Positions 1 to 7,708 of a stretch of DNA of 64,000 nt are shown here, one piece after another. The notes beneath the pieces are model-generated. The model ran no database searches. It saw only the letters and a list, made by a program, of their open reading frames with translations, and was not told where the DNA came from. The stretch spans positions 1 through 64,000 of the forward strand of contig NZ_BPQP01000022.1 in the NCBI RefSeq assembly GCF_022179305.1, written 5' to 3'. Every line of letters starts with the position of its first letter. Position 1 is the stretch's first letter. The DNA comes from Methylobacterium iners (lineage in GTDB: Bacteria > Pseudomonadota > Alphaproteobacteria > Rhizobiales > Beijerinckiaceae). The position numbers were made by a program, and so were the translations under genes.

Positions 1-4
1 CGCT

Positions 5-204
5 CGCACCGCCAGGGTGGAAGCGGCGACGGGGCATGTCCTCCCCACTCGTGCTGCGCCCTCCCGCCCCGGCCTTGTGGGGCCGAGCAAACCGCTGCCC
101 GGGGCAGAGGGACCGAGCCTCCGACGCGGGCACCGCCCTGCCGCCCAAAGCCCGCCCGGTCGGTCACCGGACAGACACCCTCAGTGCCAGGCAGCAGGTG
201 ACGG
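5..204 (-). ncRNA. Candidate structured RNA (6S-like architecture)
   Basis: No convincing protein frame occupies this GC-rich stretch, but a promoter-like sequence reads leftward into it from 239. The predicted transcript can close on itself: the segment at 176-187 pairs with 6-19, giving a terminal stem about 170 nt apart. Inside it, an arm of CCCTC plus GCCCCGG pairs with CCGGGGC plus GAGGG around an apical GGCC/GGCC hairpin, leaving an unpaired middle. A long rod with closing stem, central bubble and apical stem of roughly 185-200 nt is the known shape of 6S RNA. I could not match conserved 6S sequence, and the usual zapA neighbour is not visible, so the identity is inference. It may extend past the window edge. 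An untranslated leader of a gene to the left is the main alternative. Confidence 0.35.
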
Positions 205-210
205 ATTAGA

Positions 211-239
211 AACATAATTTAGGAATAATAGCAAGACAA
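211..239 (-). promoter_or_regulatory. Sigma70-type promoter reading leftward
   Basis: On the minus strand TTGTCT (239-234) and TATGTT (216-211) are separated by exactly 17 bp. They lie in a short AT-rich patch within very GC-rich DNA. Initiation would fall near 204, at the start of the self-complementary stretch described as a candidate RNA. Spacing and hexamers fit the housekeeping sigma factor. Confidence 0.5.
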
Positions 240-350
240 ATCGTCGGACCGGATCGGGATCGCACGTGGTTGGCCTCCGCCGGAGGAGCGGAGCTGGGAC
301 GAGGTGTGGGCCTGCAGCCCTGGAGCGTCCCCTCTCCGCACCCCTTTCTC

Positions 351-500
351 GGACGTCTGGAGCGTCAGCGGAGGGTGATCCGGGACCCGGCGAGGGAAGT
401 GCCGCGGCCGCGGCTCATGACGAACGGCGCAAGGGTTCGGACGCTTCGCGGCGTCCCGAGCTGGGCCCCGGATCGGGTTCCGCTGACGCTCCACCCGTCC
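351..500. repeat. Long imperfect palindrome, 38-bp arms
   Basis: The arms 351-388 and 463-500 are inverted copies matching at about 31 of 38 positions. The core GGAGCGTCAGCGGA at 359-372 is perfectly mirrored at 479-492. The loop is about 74 bp. It lies in the stretch 240-548, which has no gene I can support, just downstream of the leftward gene ending at 549. It could be a dispersed palindromic repeat of the REP/MITE kind; as a terminator it would be unusually long and it lacks a T-tract. Confidence 0.6.
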
Positions 501-548
501 GGGGAAGGACGCGGGTGAAGCCGCCGAGGGGGTCAAGCGGAAACCGTA

Positions 549-1778
549 TCAGGCGTCGTTGGCCGCCCGCAGCAGGCTCGCCTTGGGGCGCCGCGTCCGG
601 AACTGTCCGCGCTCGACGGCGACGAAGACCAGCACGGCGATGGACAGGCTCGTGACCCACCACATCGCGGTCAGCCCGACGCCGACGCAGGCGATGGTGA
701 AGGCCGCCGCGAAGGCCGCCATCGCGCCCGGGACCAGCGCCGGCGCCTGGCGGCCGGCCCGCTTCACGCACCCGAACAGGGCGTAGGCCGCCGCGAGGGC
801 ACCGACGATGCCGAGCTCGTACCAGAGCTCGAACAGCAGGGTCGTCGGCGCATTGACGGGCAGGAGGTTGACGAGGCGGCCGCGCCGCGCCGTCTCGAAG
901 CCGTGCCCGGTGACGAGCCTCACGGGCTCGGTGGTCACCACCTTCTGCCAGGATTTCAGGGTCAGCACGGTAGGTGCCACGGGCCCTGCGACCGCGATGC
1001 CGATCGGCCGTGCCACGAAGGGGAGGAGCGGCGCCGCAACGAGCAGGACCGCGATTAGCCCTGCGGTGATCGTGGTGCCCAGGCTCGGCCTGTAGCTCGT
1101 CAGGGCGAAGGCGAGCGCGCCGACCGCCAGGGCGAGGAGCTGCGTCATGTTCGGTGCGAGCACCAGCGCGCCCGAGACCAGGAGCAGCACGGCGAGCGCT
1201 TCCACGTCGCGCCCCCGCGAGCGCAGCCAGGCCACCGAGGGCCAGGCGAGGAGGGCCAGGAGGATCAGGCCGCGATCCAGGGTGTTGTCCTCGTCGGAGC
1301 CGCCCCGGAGCGTATCGCCGAAGAGCCCCAGCAAGATCGCCAGGGTCGCCGCCGCCGCGACGCCGAGCGGCAGGAGATAGAGGTTGGCCGACCGCATCCG
1401 GTCCGGCAGGGCGAGGAAGCCGGCCAGCGTGAGCGCGATCGTCGCCGCGAGGTTGAGGAGGCGCTCGGTGGCCGGGCCGAGGAACGGCGTCCACACCAGC
1501 GACAGGACCGACCAGAGCACGACCAAGAGGCCGGCGAGAAAGGCCGGCGCTCCCAGGAGCCGCGCCAGGGCCGGCCGCAGCGGACGGTACTTGCCGTCGA
1601 GCGCGCCGGCGAGGACGAGAAGCACGATCGCGATCGGGGCCAGGATCACCACCGCCCGCCGGGCGACCTGCGCCGCCACGGGAACGATCACGAACAGCCC
1701 GAAGAAGCCGACCCGCCGCAGCAGCGCCGCCGCGTCGATCGCGGGGTCGACGGGACCGGGGTTCGACGCGCGCACCAT
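549..1778 (-). CDS. O-antigen ligase/polymerase-like membrane protein
   Basis: Polytopic membrane protein of 409 residues, with about ten hydrophobic segments spread over its length. Near residues 300-330 a loop containing GHGFETARRG is followed by LLFELWYELGIVG. That resembles the Wzy/WaaL signature, where a polar periplasmic loop precedes a helix with a conserved E-x-G-I-x-G pattern. Members of this family ligate or polymerise undecaprenyl-linked glycans at the periplasmic face. The ATG at 1778 opens directly on a short cytoplasmic N-terminus. No other polysaccharide gene adjoins it, so the substrate cannot be named. The family assignment rests on topology and this one motif. Confidence 0.65.
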   Translation of the reverse strand: MVRASNPGPVDPAIDAAALLRRVGFFGLFVIVPVAAQVARRAVVILAPIAIVLLVLAGALDGKYRPLRPALARLLGAPAFLAGLLVVLWSVLSLVWTPFLGPATERLLNLAATIALTLAGFLALPDRMRSANLYLLPLGVAAAATLAILLGLFGDTLRGGSDEDNTLDRGLILLALLAWPSVAWLRSRGRDVEALAVLLLVSGALVLAPNMTQLLALAVGALAFALTSYRPSLGTTITAGLIAVLLVAAPLLPFVARPIGIAVAGPVAPTVLTLKSWQKVVTTEPVRLVTGHGFETARRGRLVNLLPVNAPTTLLFELWYELGIVGALAAAYALFGCVKRAGRQAPALVPGAMAAFAAAFTIACVGVGLTAMWWVTSLSIAVLVFVAVERGQFRTRRPKASLLRAANDA

Positions 1779-1902
1779 GATCTGATCGAAGCCGTGGGCC
1801 GGCGCCGGGCGTGAGGCCTGCGCTCGCCGTCACTCCTAGTTCAGACGGCGGGCCCCGGCTGTAGATGCCCGGCAACACCTGTGCCCGCACGGCAACGCCG
1901 GA

Positions 1903-2421
1903 TCAGGCGGTCGACGGCGCGCGTCGCAGCCGGGTGAGGCGGCGTCCGACATCGGACAGCACGCGCCATCCGCCCCAGGTGGCGAGGAAGCCGAGGAAGC
2001 CGGCGATGAGGCCGTCCGCCGTGGTCGGGACGGCGGGCGCGTAATCCTGGTAGGTCGCCCGCGTCAGGGGCAGGTCCGGGTTGCGGATCAGCGCCACCAT
2101 GCGGCCGAGCGGTCCGCTGGCCGTGGCCAGCGCCTGCTGCTGCTCCGTGAGCGTCTTGAGGCGTTCCATATCCTCGCGTGCCGCCTCGCCGCGGCGGACC
2201 GTCAGGGGGTCGCCGCTGGCGCGCAGCCGGTCGAGCGCGGCCTCGCGGCTGTTGCCCGTCGCGGCCGCGTCCCGCTCGAAGGTGGTCACGACGCGCCGCA
2301 ACTCATCGGTCGCCCCGCCGAGGCGCTGCGCGTATTGCTGCGCGAATTCCGGGCCTTGCGCCGCGACGGTTCCGCCGAGGAGGCCGAGCGCGAGGCCGAT
2401 CGTGCGTAGGACACCGAACAA
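1903..2421 (-). CDS. DUF2937 family protein
   Basis: Protein of 172 residues with an N-terminal hydrophobic segment (about 5-22), a long central helical part rich in Arg, Glu and Gln (25-125), and a C-terminal membrane segment near 136-155 (DGLIAGFLGFLATWGGW). This two-anchor layout with a helical periplasmic domain is that of DUF2937, whose function is unknown. It lies between the membrane protein gene and the small gene at 2486, all on the minus strand with gaps of 64-124 bp. Confidence 0.75.
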   Translation of the reverse strand: MFGVLRTIGLALGLLGGTVAAQGPEFAQQYAQRLGGATDELRRVVTTFERDAAATGNSREAALDRLRASGDPLTVRRGEAAREDMERLKTLTEQQQALATASGPLGRMVALIRNPDLPLTRATYQDYAPAVPTTADGLIAGFLGFLATWGGWRVLSDVGRRLTRLRRAPSTA

Positions 2422-2485
2422 AGCTCAACCCCCGAACCGACGAGCGGACAAGACCAGGCGTGGGCACCGGTTCCCATCCGCGTGC

Positions 2486-2752
2486 TCAGCCTGCGGCATC
2501 GACGGCCGCGACGACATCGGCCTGCGTCACCGCGTCGGCGGGCTTCGCGACCTTCACGGCGCGGGTCCGCTGCCTGGGCACCATGAGCAGGATCACCGTC
2601 TCCAGGCCGGGGCAGGCCGGATCGGGACACAGGATCTCGTTGACCTTCACGATCGCCTCCTCGGGGAGGCCGGCGGCCTCGCGCGCCCAAGCCGCGACGC
2701 GCCGCCGATGGTCGTCCTCGGGTCGCGGCTTGCCGAAGCCGAGGAAGCGCAT
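2486..2752 (-). CDS. Small conserved protein with CPDPACPG motif
   Basis: Protein of 88 residues beginning MRFLGFGKPRPEDDHRRR. The central stretch KVNEILCPDPACPGLETVIL holds two cysteines in a CxDPxCPxxETVI pattern, a conserved signature among small alphaproteobacterial proteins, and suggests metal binding or a structural cysteine pair. It has no signal peptide or membrane segment. The start is 6 bp downstream of the WD40 gene's stop codon at 2759, so the two are probably co-transcribed. No function is known to me. Confidence 0.65.
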   Translation of the reverse strand: MRFLGFGKPRPEDDHRRRVAAWAREAAGLPEEAIVKVNEILCPDPACPGLETVILLMVPRQRTRAVKVAKPADAVTQADVVAAVDAAG

Positions 2753-2758
2753 GAGGCC

Positions 2759-3766
2759 TCAGCCCGGCAGGGTCAGCACGCCGGCCCGACCGTCGGAGCA
2801 GCCGAAGCCGAGCCGCGCGCCGCGCCCGTCCCAGGCCAGGGCCGAAACGGCGCTGCCCTTCACCGCCGGGCGGACCAGGAGCTCGGAGGCGTCGGTGAAG
2901 CGGACGAGGAGGATGCAGCCGTCCTCGTAGCCCATCGCGAGCACGGGCGCCTTCGGATGGAAAGCGACGCGGGAGACCCGGGCCGGGCGCACGCCGCATT
3001 CCCGGGGCGCCTTGCCGGTGGGGCCCTCCTTGGAATCGAAGGGCCAGACGATCGCCGCCTCGGCCCCGCCGGTCGCGAGCCAGTGACCGTCGGACGACCA
3101 GCTCATGGACCGGACCTTCCCCGGATAGCCCGACATCCGCATGTGGCCGCGGTCCGGCTGCAGGCGCCAGCCGTGCAGCGCGTTCTCCTGCATCGTCGTG
3201 ATCACGAAGCGCCCGTCGGGCGACCAGGTGACGTCGATGTGGGAGCCCTTCCACTCGATGGGCTCGGGCGTCGTCTCGAGATTCGGGTACCAGAGGGTGG
3301 CGCCGTTGTAATGCGCGACCGCGAGGCGAAAGCCCTTCGGTGCGAAGGCCAGGCCGCGCGCGGTCGAGGGCGCCGCGAAGGTCTTCTCCCGGCCCTTGGC
3401 GTCCCGGGCGGTGACGTTGCGGCCGGCGGCGTAGGCGAGGCCGCCGTCGGGGTGAAGCGCCAGCGCATCGATCCAGGCGCCGCCCTTGGCCGCCGCGACC
3501 TCGCCCGAGGTCCCGTCGGCCGTTGTCGCGACGATGCGACCGTCCTCGCCGCCGGTGACGAGGCGGCGCCCGTCGCTCGCGCCCACGAGGATCGCGGCGT
3601 CGGGATGCGCCTCCACACGGGTCGAGGAGCCGTCACGGGCGAGCAGGACGGCGCCGTCCCCGAGCGAGAGCGCCAAGGTGTCCTTGAGCCAGGCCAGGAA
3701 CGTGACGTGGGCACCCGCCTCGATCGGCGCGACGTGATCGGTGAGTGAGGGGGCCTCGACGCTCAT
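2759..3766 (-). CDS. WD40 repeat protein
   Basis: Protein of 335 residues, starting MSVEAPSLTDHVAPIEAG. It is built of short repeats ending in patterns such as DGRRLVTGGEDGRIV, DGGLAYAAGRN, WSPDGRFVITTMQENALHGW, WSSDGHWLATGGAEAAIVW and LAMGYEDGCILL. This is typical of a seven-bladed WD40 propeller, a scaffold for protein contacts. No signal peptide is present, so it should be cytoplasmic. The ATG at 3766 was preferred over frames reaching upstream because the residues before it are Arg/Pro-rich and not propeller-like. It overlaps nothing and is followed closely by the 88-residue gene. Confidence 0.8.
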   Translation of the reverse strand: MSVEAPSLTDHVAPIEAGAHVTFLAWLKDTLALSLGDGAVLLARDGSSTRVEAHPDAAILVGASDGRRLVTGGEDGRIVATTADGTSGEVAAAKGGAWIDALALHPDGGLAYAAGRNVTARDAKGREKTFAAPSTARGLAFAPKGFRLAVAHYNGATLWYPNLETTPEPIEWKGSHIDVTWSPDGRFVITTMQENALHGWRLQPDRGHMRMSGYPGKVRSMSWSSDGHWLATGGAEAAIVWPFDSKEGPTGKAPRECGVRPARVSRVAFHPKAPVLAMGYEDGCILLVRFTDASELLVRPAVKGSAVSALAWDGRGARLGFGCSDGRAGVLTLPG

Positions 3767-4149
3767 GCTCGGGACAAACGCTCCTTGCTGCCGGGTTTCG
3801 CGGATCGCCGCCCCGTCGGGCAGCCCTCCTCTGTAGCGGGAGGTTCCGCGCGGGTCACGACGCCCCGTCGCACGGCACGGGCTTCCCCGCCGCTGCGTGC
3901 AGCAAGACCAGCACGGTCGCAAGCAGGGCCGTCGAGGCGGCGATGTCCACCGGGTTCGCGACGAACGTCCGTCGGAGCGTCCCGGGATGGCGCGACGGCG
4001 ATTCATCGCGGGCGGGCAGGGTTAAAGCTTTGCTCACCAAACCCGCGCAATTCGAGTGAACCGGGACGAACCGCCGGGACGCGGACCCGTTGGTCCAGCG
4101 ATCCGGCAGGGCGGCCGTTGCCCGCCGCCGGGTGAGTTGGAGTTGCGTC
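3767..4149. other. Divergent intergenic region, no supported gene
   Basis: This 383-bp stretch separates the leftward WD40 gene from the rightward response-regulator gene and should hold both promoters. A leftward frame (3855-4151) ends in a hydrophobic run, but it overlaps the response-regulator start and shows no family resemblance, so I do not call it. Confidence 0.4.
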
Positions 4150-4578
4150 ATGGTCCCCTTCGCCTTCCCCGCCTTCATCGATCCGGCCTTCCCGCTGCAC
4201 GGAGCCACAGAGACCGTCCTGGTGGTGGAGGACGAGGCCCTGGTTCGCGAGCTCGCGGCCGAGGCGCTGCTCGACGAGGGCTACCGTGTCCTGACGGCCG
4301 CCGATGCCGAGGCGGCCGAGGCCATCCTCCTGCGCGAGCGCGTCGATCTGCTCTTCACCGACATCGACCTGGCCCACAACACCAACGGCCTGGCGCTGGC
4401 GCGTCGGGCGCGGCGTCACCTTCCGCGCCTCCCTGTCCTCTACACCTCCGGCGGGCGCGCGAGCCTGTCGCCCGCCGATGCCGTGCCGCAATCCGTCTTC
4501 GTGCCCAAGCCCTATCGGCCGAGCCAGCTCGTGGCGCTGACGAACGACATCCTGCGCAGCTTCCCCGACCACGCCTGA
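4150..4578 (+). CDS. Single-domain response regulator
   Basis: A stand-alone receiver domain of 142 residues. Acidic residues E27-D28-E29 begin strand 1 (VLVVEDEA), the phosphoacceptor is D71 in LLFTDIDL, a Thr/Ser sits in VLYTSG, and the conserved Lys is in FVPKPY near 118. There is no output domain, so it would act by phosphotransfer or protein contact, in the manner of CheY/DivK-like proteins. No histidine kinase is adjacent. The ATG at 4150 leaves a short N-terminal extension of about 20 residues. The exported-protein gene at 4604 follows by 25 bp. Confidence 0.85.
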   Translation: MVPFAFPAFIDPAFPLHGATETVLVVEDEALVRELAAEALLDEGYRVLTAADAEAAEAILLRERVDLLFTDIDLAHNTNGLALARRARRHLPRLPVLYTSGGRASLSPADAVPQSVFVPKPYRPSQLVALTNDILRSFPDHA

Positions 4579-4603
4579 TCCGACGTCCTCACGGAGAGAC
4601 CCC

Positions 4604-4948
4604 ATGCATCGGCTGATCCCTGCACTCCTCCTGTCGCTCTGCGCGATACCCGCCTCGGCCGCGTGCAACGTGCGGGAGGCGGGCCTGGAGGAGGCCCTTG
4701 CGGCGAAGCCCGAGCTGCATGAGCCCGCCAACGGACCGCTTGCGGCCGATTTGCGAACCCTGCGGGATGCGGCGATCGTGCTCGAAACCTACGGCTTCGG
4801 GACAGAATGCGAGGGCCTCGTCGCGATCGTCGCGAAGCTCGCGGCCGACCCGAAGCGTACGATCGAGCGCGGCGATACCGACGAAGGCAAGGCCGAGGCG
4901 ATGATCGAGGCCAGCAAGCCGAAGGCCGCTTCCGCCCCGCCCCAGTAG
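4604..4948 (+). CDS. Small exported protein of unknown function
   Basis: Protein of 114 residues with a classical signal peptide (MHRLIPALLLSLCAIPASAA), cleavage expected after the ASA near residue 19-20. The mature part is helical, with Cys at 21 and 67 (approx.) and an Ala/Pro/Lys-rich tail. It lies just behind the response-regulator gene and may be co-transcribed with it. I recognise no family. Confidence 0.6.
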   Translation: MHRLIPALLLSLCAIPASAACNVREAGLEEALAAKPELHEPANGPLAADLRTLRDAAIVLETYGFGTECEGLVAIVAKLAADPKRTIERGDTDEGKAEAMIEASKPKAASAPPQ

Positions 4949-5053
4949 CCGGCGGCCGACCCTCCATCGCGCGCCCGATTCTGCCGTCGACCGATCGCGT
5001 GTTCGCGCGTTGAGGCTCCAGCGGATCGCGCGAACGAGGAAAGATCTCCGAGC

Positions 5054-6127
5054 ATGGCAGACGGCGCAACGGTCAATCCAAGTCTGGCCCATGCGGGGCG
5101 CGACCTCCCGTCCGTCACCGTCGACCACTACAACATCGAGCTGAGGAACGACGAGGGCTTCGTCGGGGACAGAGTCTCGAAGCGCGCCTTCCGCGCGCTC
5201 ATCGAGGGATGGCGCGAGAAGCTGCGCGAGCGCGGTCCCGACCCCCTTGGCGACCGTCCGAGCGAGGCGATCAGCAAGAAGCGGCTCGACGAGTTCCTGA
5301 TCGAGGGCAGCCCTCAGGCCTCGGGGCTCGTGTTCAGCGCCGTCGAGGACTTCGCCCAGGAGCTTGCCGCCGTGGTGCGCCGCTTCCTTCGGCAGAAGGG
5401 CTGGCGCGACACCCAGGCCATCGTCGTCGGAGGCGGCCTGCGCGACAGCCTGGTGGGCCATCTCGCCATCGCCCGGGCCGCGGTGATCCTGCGCGCCGGA
5501 GGGCTCGACCTCACCCTTCAGCCGATCCGCAACCATCCCGACGATGCCGGGCTGATCGGCGCCGTCCACCTCGCGCCGGCCTGGATCTTCTCGGGCTACG
5601 ACAGCCTGCTCGCGGTCGATATCGGCGGCAGCAACATCCGCGCGGGCGTGCTCGTCACGAACCAGAAGAAGACACCGGATCTCTCGCGCGCCGAGGTGTG
5701 GCGCTCCGAGATCTGGCGCCATTGCGACGACGACCCCGCGCCCAGCCGCGACGAGGCCATCCTCCGGCTCATCGCGATGCTGGAGGATTTGGTCGGGCGC
5801 GCCAAGCGGGCGCGCCTCGAACTCGCGCCCTTCATCGGCATCGGCTGCCCCGGGGTGATCGAGCCGGACGGAACGATCGAGCGCGGCGGCCAGAACCTGC
5901 CCGGCAATTGGGAGAGCAGCCGATTCAACCTGAGCCATCGCATCATCGAGGCGATTCCCCGCATCGGCTCGCACGACACGATGGTCGTCATGCACAACGA
6001 CGCCGTCGTGCAGGGCCTGAGCGAGGTGCCCAACATGACCGAGGTCGAGCGCTGGGGCGTGCTCACCATCGGCACCGGGCTCGGCAACGCCCGCTTCACG
6101 AACCGCAAGGCGCGATCGGAGGATTGA
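5054..6127 (+). CDS. ROK-family sugar kinase-like protein, apparently permuted
   Basis: Protein of 357 residues with ROK-kinase features. LLAVDIGGSNIRAG near residues 185-198 is the phosphate-binding loop, FIGIGCPGVI near 255-265 and RGGQNLPGNWES near 277-288 are substrate-site motifs, and HNDAVVQGLSEV followed by TIGTGLGNARF close the protein. Unusually, the first 180 residues carry what normally forms the C-terminal part of a ROK protein (IVVGGGLRDS near 128-137, DDAGLIGAVHLAP near 163-175). The zinc motif of canonical ROK repressors/kinases is not seen, nor is a DNA-binding domain. An AGGAAAG ribosome site precedes the ATG. Substrate is unknown; glucokinase-like activity is only a possibility. 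Confidence 0.75.
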   Translation: MADGATVNPSLAHAGRDLPSVTVDHYNIELRNDEGFVGDRVSKRAFRALIEGWREKLRERGPDPLGDRPSEAISKKRLDEFLIEGSPQASGLVFSAVEDFAQELAAVVRRFLRQKGWRDTQAIVVGGGLRDSLVGHLAIARAAVILRAGGLDLTLQPIRNHPDDAGLIGAVHLAPAWIFSGYDSLLAVDIGGSNIRAGVLVTNQKKTPDLSRAEVWRSEIWRHCDDDPAPSRDEAILRLIAMLEDLVGRAKRARLELAPFIGIGCPGVIEPDGTIERGGQNLPGNWESSRFNLSHRIIEAIPRIGSHDTMVVMHNDAVVQGLSEVPNMTEVERWGVLTIGTGLGNARFTNRKARSED

Positions 6128-6141
6128 TGGCCGAGGCCGCT

Positions 6142-6753
6142 CTACGGCTTCCCCTTGAGAGGCCCGGGCGCGAGCTTCTGGGCGATCCTGTCGCGTAGCT
6201 CCTCCGTCAGCTCGATGTCGACGAGGCGCCAGGTCCAGCCGCGCAGGCGCAGTCGGATGCGGAACTGACGCGCGCGTGGCAGGTCGGGCGGCACGCCGAT
6301 GACGACCGTGCGAAAGCCCCGCATCTCCGAGGCGAGATAGAAGGTCACGAGGCGGGTCAGGCCCTCGATGCGCAGGCCCGGACCGCCCTCGCCGTCGGCG
6401 GTTTCGCTTCTCGGCAGGTCGAGGGATTGCGGCCAGCCGTCGTCGAGCAGATCCACCACGGTCCGGGGCGTGACCAGGGCCTCGGCCAGGGGAATCGCGA
6501 GCGCGACGGCGGCGTCGCTGATCCGTTGGCGGTCGCGCGGGTCGCCGGCCGGCGATCCCTCAGGGCCTCGGGCCGCGGCCGCGGTCTGCCGGATCAGGGA
6601 CAGCCGGAGCGTGCGGACGTTGACGTGCCGCTCGACGTAGTCCGCATCCCCTGTCTGCACGGCGCGGGCGAGGTCGTACAGCGCCCAGAACGGCGTCAGC
6701 GTGAACGCGAACCAGGCGAGCGCCAGCACGATCGGGATCGACCACCATCGCAT
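6142..6753 (-). CDS. DUF2939 family protein
   Basis: Protein of 203 residues. The N-terminus MRWWSIPIVLALAWFAFTLT is a membrane anchor, followed by PFWALYDLARAVQTGDADYVERHVNVRTLR. This opening, in which a helix dips under a residue such as D-A-D-x-V-x-x-x-V-D/N, is the signature of DUF2939. The remainder is probably periplasmic, with a beta-rich end (RQFRIRLRLRGWTWRLVDIEL). The function of the family is unknown. It lies 36 bp downstream of rppH on the same strand and converges with the ROK gene. Confidence 0.75.
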   Translation of the reverse strand: MRWWSIPIVLALAWFAFTLTPFWALYDLARAVQTGDADYVERHVNVRTLRLSLIRQTAAAARGPEGSPAGDPRDRQRISDAAVALAIPLAEALVTPRTVVDLLDDGWPQSLDLPRSETADGEGGPGLRIEGLTRLVTFYLASEMRGFRTVVIGVPPDLPRARQFRIRLRLRGWTWRLVDIELTEELRDRIAQKLAPGPLKGKP

Positions 6754-6789
6754 CCGGCCGACCTCAGGCGCGCCCGGCGCGGAGGCGGC

Positions 6790-7341
6790 TCATGCCCGGC
6801 TCCAGGCCGTCAGGTCGGAGAAGGCCGCCGCCACGGCCTCGTAGACCGGCCGCTTGAAGGGGATGATGAGGTCGGGCAGGCCGGTCATCGGCTCCCAGCG
6901 CCAGGCGTCGAACTCCGACTTGTGGGCGCCACCGCCCGGCTGCAGCACGTCGATCTCGTCGTCCGATCCCAGGAAGCCGAAGGCGAACCACTTCTGGGTC
7001 TGGCCGCGATAGCGCCCCTTCCAGGCCTGTTTCAGGACATCGGGCGGCAGGTCGTAGGGGAGCCAGTCCGGGATCTCCCCGAGCCGCGTCACGGAGCCGG
7101 CGGGGACGTTCGTCTCCTCGTAGAGCTCGCGAAGGGCCGCCGTCTCCGGGTCCTCGCCCGGGTCGATCCCACCCTGCGGCATCTGCCAGGCCCGGTCCCC
7201 CGCCACGTGCTCCGGCCCGGCCTCCGCGCGGCGCCGGCCTACGAAGACGAGGCCCTGCCGGTTGATCAGCGCGATGCCGACGCAGGGGCGATAGGGCAGC
7301 TCAGGGGACTGCCCGGCGATAGCGGTCTCGACGGTGTTCAT
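6790..7341 (-). CDS. rppH: RNA pyrophosphohydrolase
   Basis: Nudix hydrolase of 183 residues. It removes pyrophosphate from the 5' end of triphosphorylated mRNA and so starts 5'-end-dependent decay; it may also cleave dinucleoside polyphosphates. The family opening [21 protein letters not shown] is present (about 17-37). [13 protein letters not shown] followed by [12 protein letters not shown] is the Nudix box (about 59-82) with its metal-binding glutamates. WFAFGFLG and WRWEPM match RppH rather than general Nudix enzymes. A length of about 160-185 is normal for the family. It is leftward, ahead of the DUF2939 gene. Confidence 0.9.
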   Translation of the reverse strand: MNTVETAIAGQSPELPYRPCVGIALINRQGLVFVGRRRAEAGPEHVAGDRAWQMPQGGIDPGEDPETAALRELYEETNVPAGSVTRLGEIPDWLPYDLPPDVLKQAWKGRYRGQTQKWFAFGFLGSDDEIDVLQPGGGAHKSEFDAWRWEPMTGLPDLIIPFKRPVYEAVAAAFSDLTAWSRA

Positions 7342-7513
7342 GGCGCGGGACCATACGGAGCGGGACTAGGCGCCGCAACGCGGGATCTTTTCCATCCCAT
7401 TTCCGACCCATCGTTCGGCGTGTTCTGCACCCCGCACGACTGAGATGCAGTTCCCCCTCTCCTTCCGACAGGGCGATTGCAGAGGCGCGTGGCCGTGAGC
7501 GGTCCATCCACGC

Positions 7514-7629
7514 TTGTCATCCCGGGGCCGCTTAGCGGAGCCCGGGACCCAGAGCCGCTGACGGCGCAGACTGGACCTTCACCTATGATTCTGGTTTCCG
7601 GGCTCGCCTCGGGCGCCCCGGAATGACAA
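7514..7629. repeat. 116-bp imperfect palindromic repeat, copy 1
   Basis: This element begins TTGTCATCCCGGGG and ends CCCCGGAATGACAA, with inner arms GAGCCCGGGACCCAGA and TCTGGTTTCCGGGCTC. A second copy of the same length lies at 25565-25680. It occupies the 367-bp gap between rppH and the polysaccharide-deacetylase-like gene. Nothing else in that gap looks like a gene. Similar TGTCATCCCGGGGC palindromes are scattered in Rhizobiales genomes; mobility by a REP-type mechanism is inference. Confidence 0.8.
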
Positions 7630-7708
7630 TGGGTGGTGCCACATCACAGCTGAATGGGGACCGATCTGCAATCGCCTTGCCCCCAGCAGAGGGATCAGGC
7701 GCACCGGC

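Noticed and set aside
1-205. Cobalamin riboswitch or RNase P RNA
   Set aside because: The conserved B12 box and GGGAA core, and the GAGGAAAGTCC element of RNase P, are not present on either strand.
3855-4208. Leftward frame with a hydrophobic C-terminal run
   Set aside because: Overlaps the response-regulator start, lacks a convincing ribosome site and shows no family similarity.
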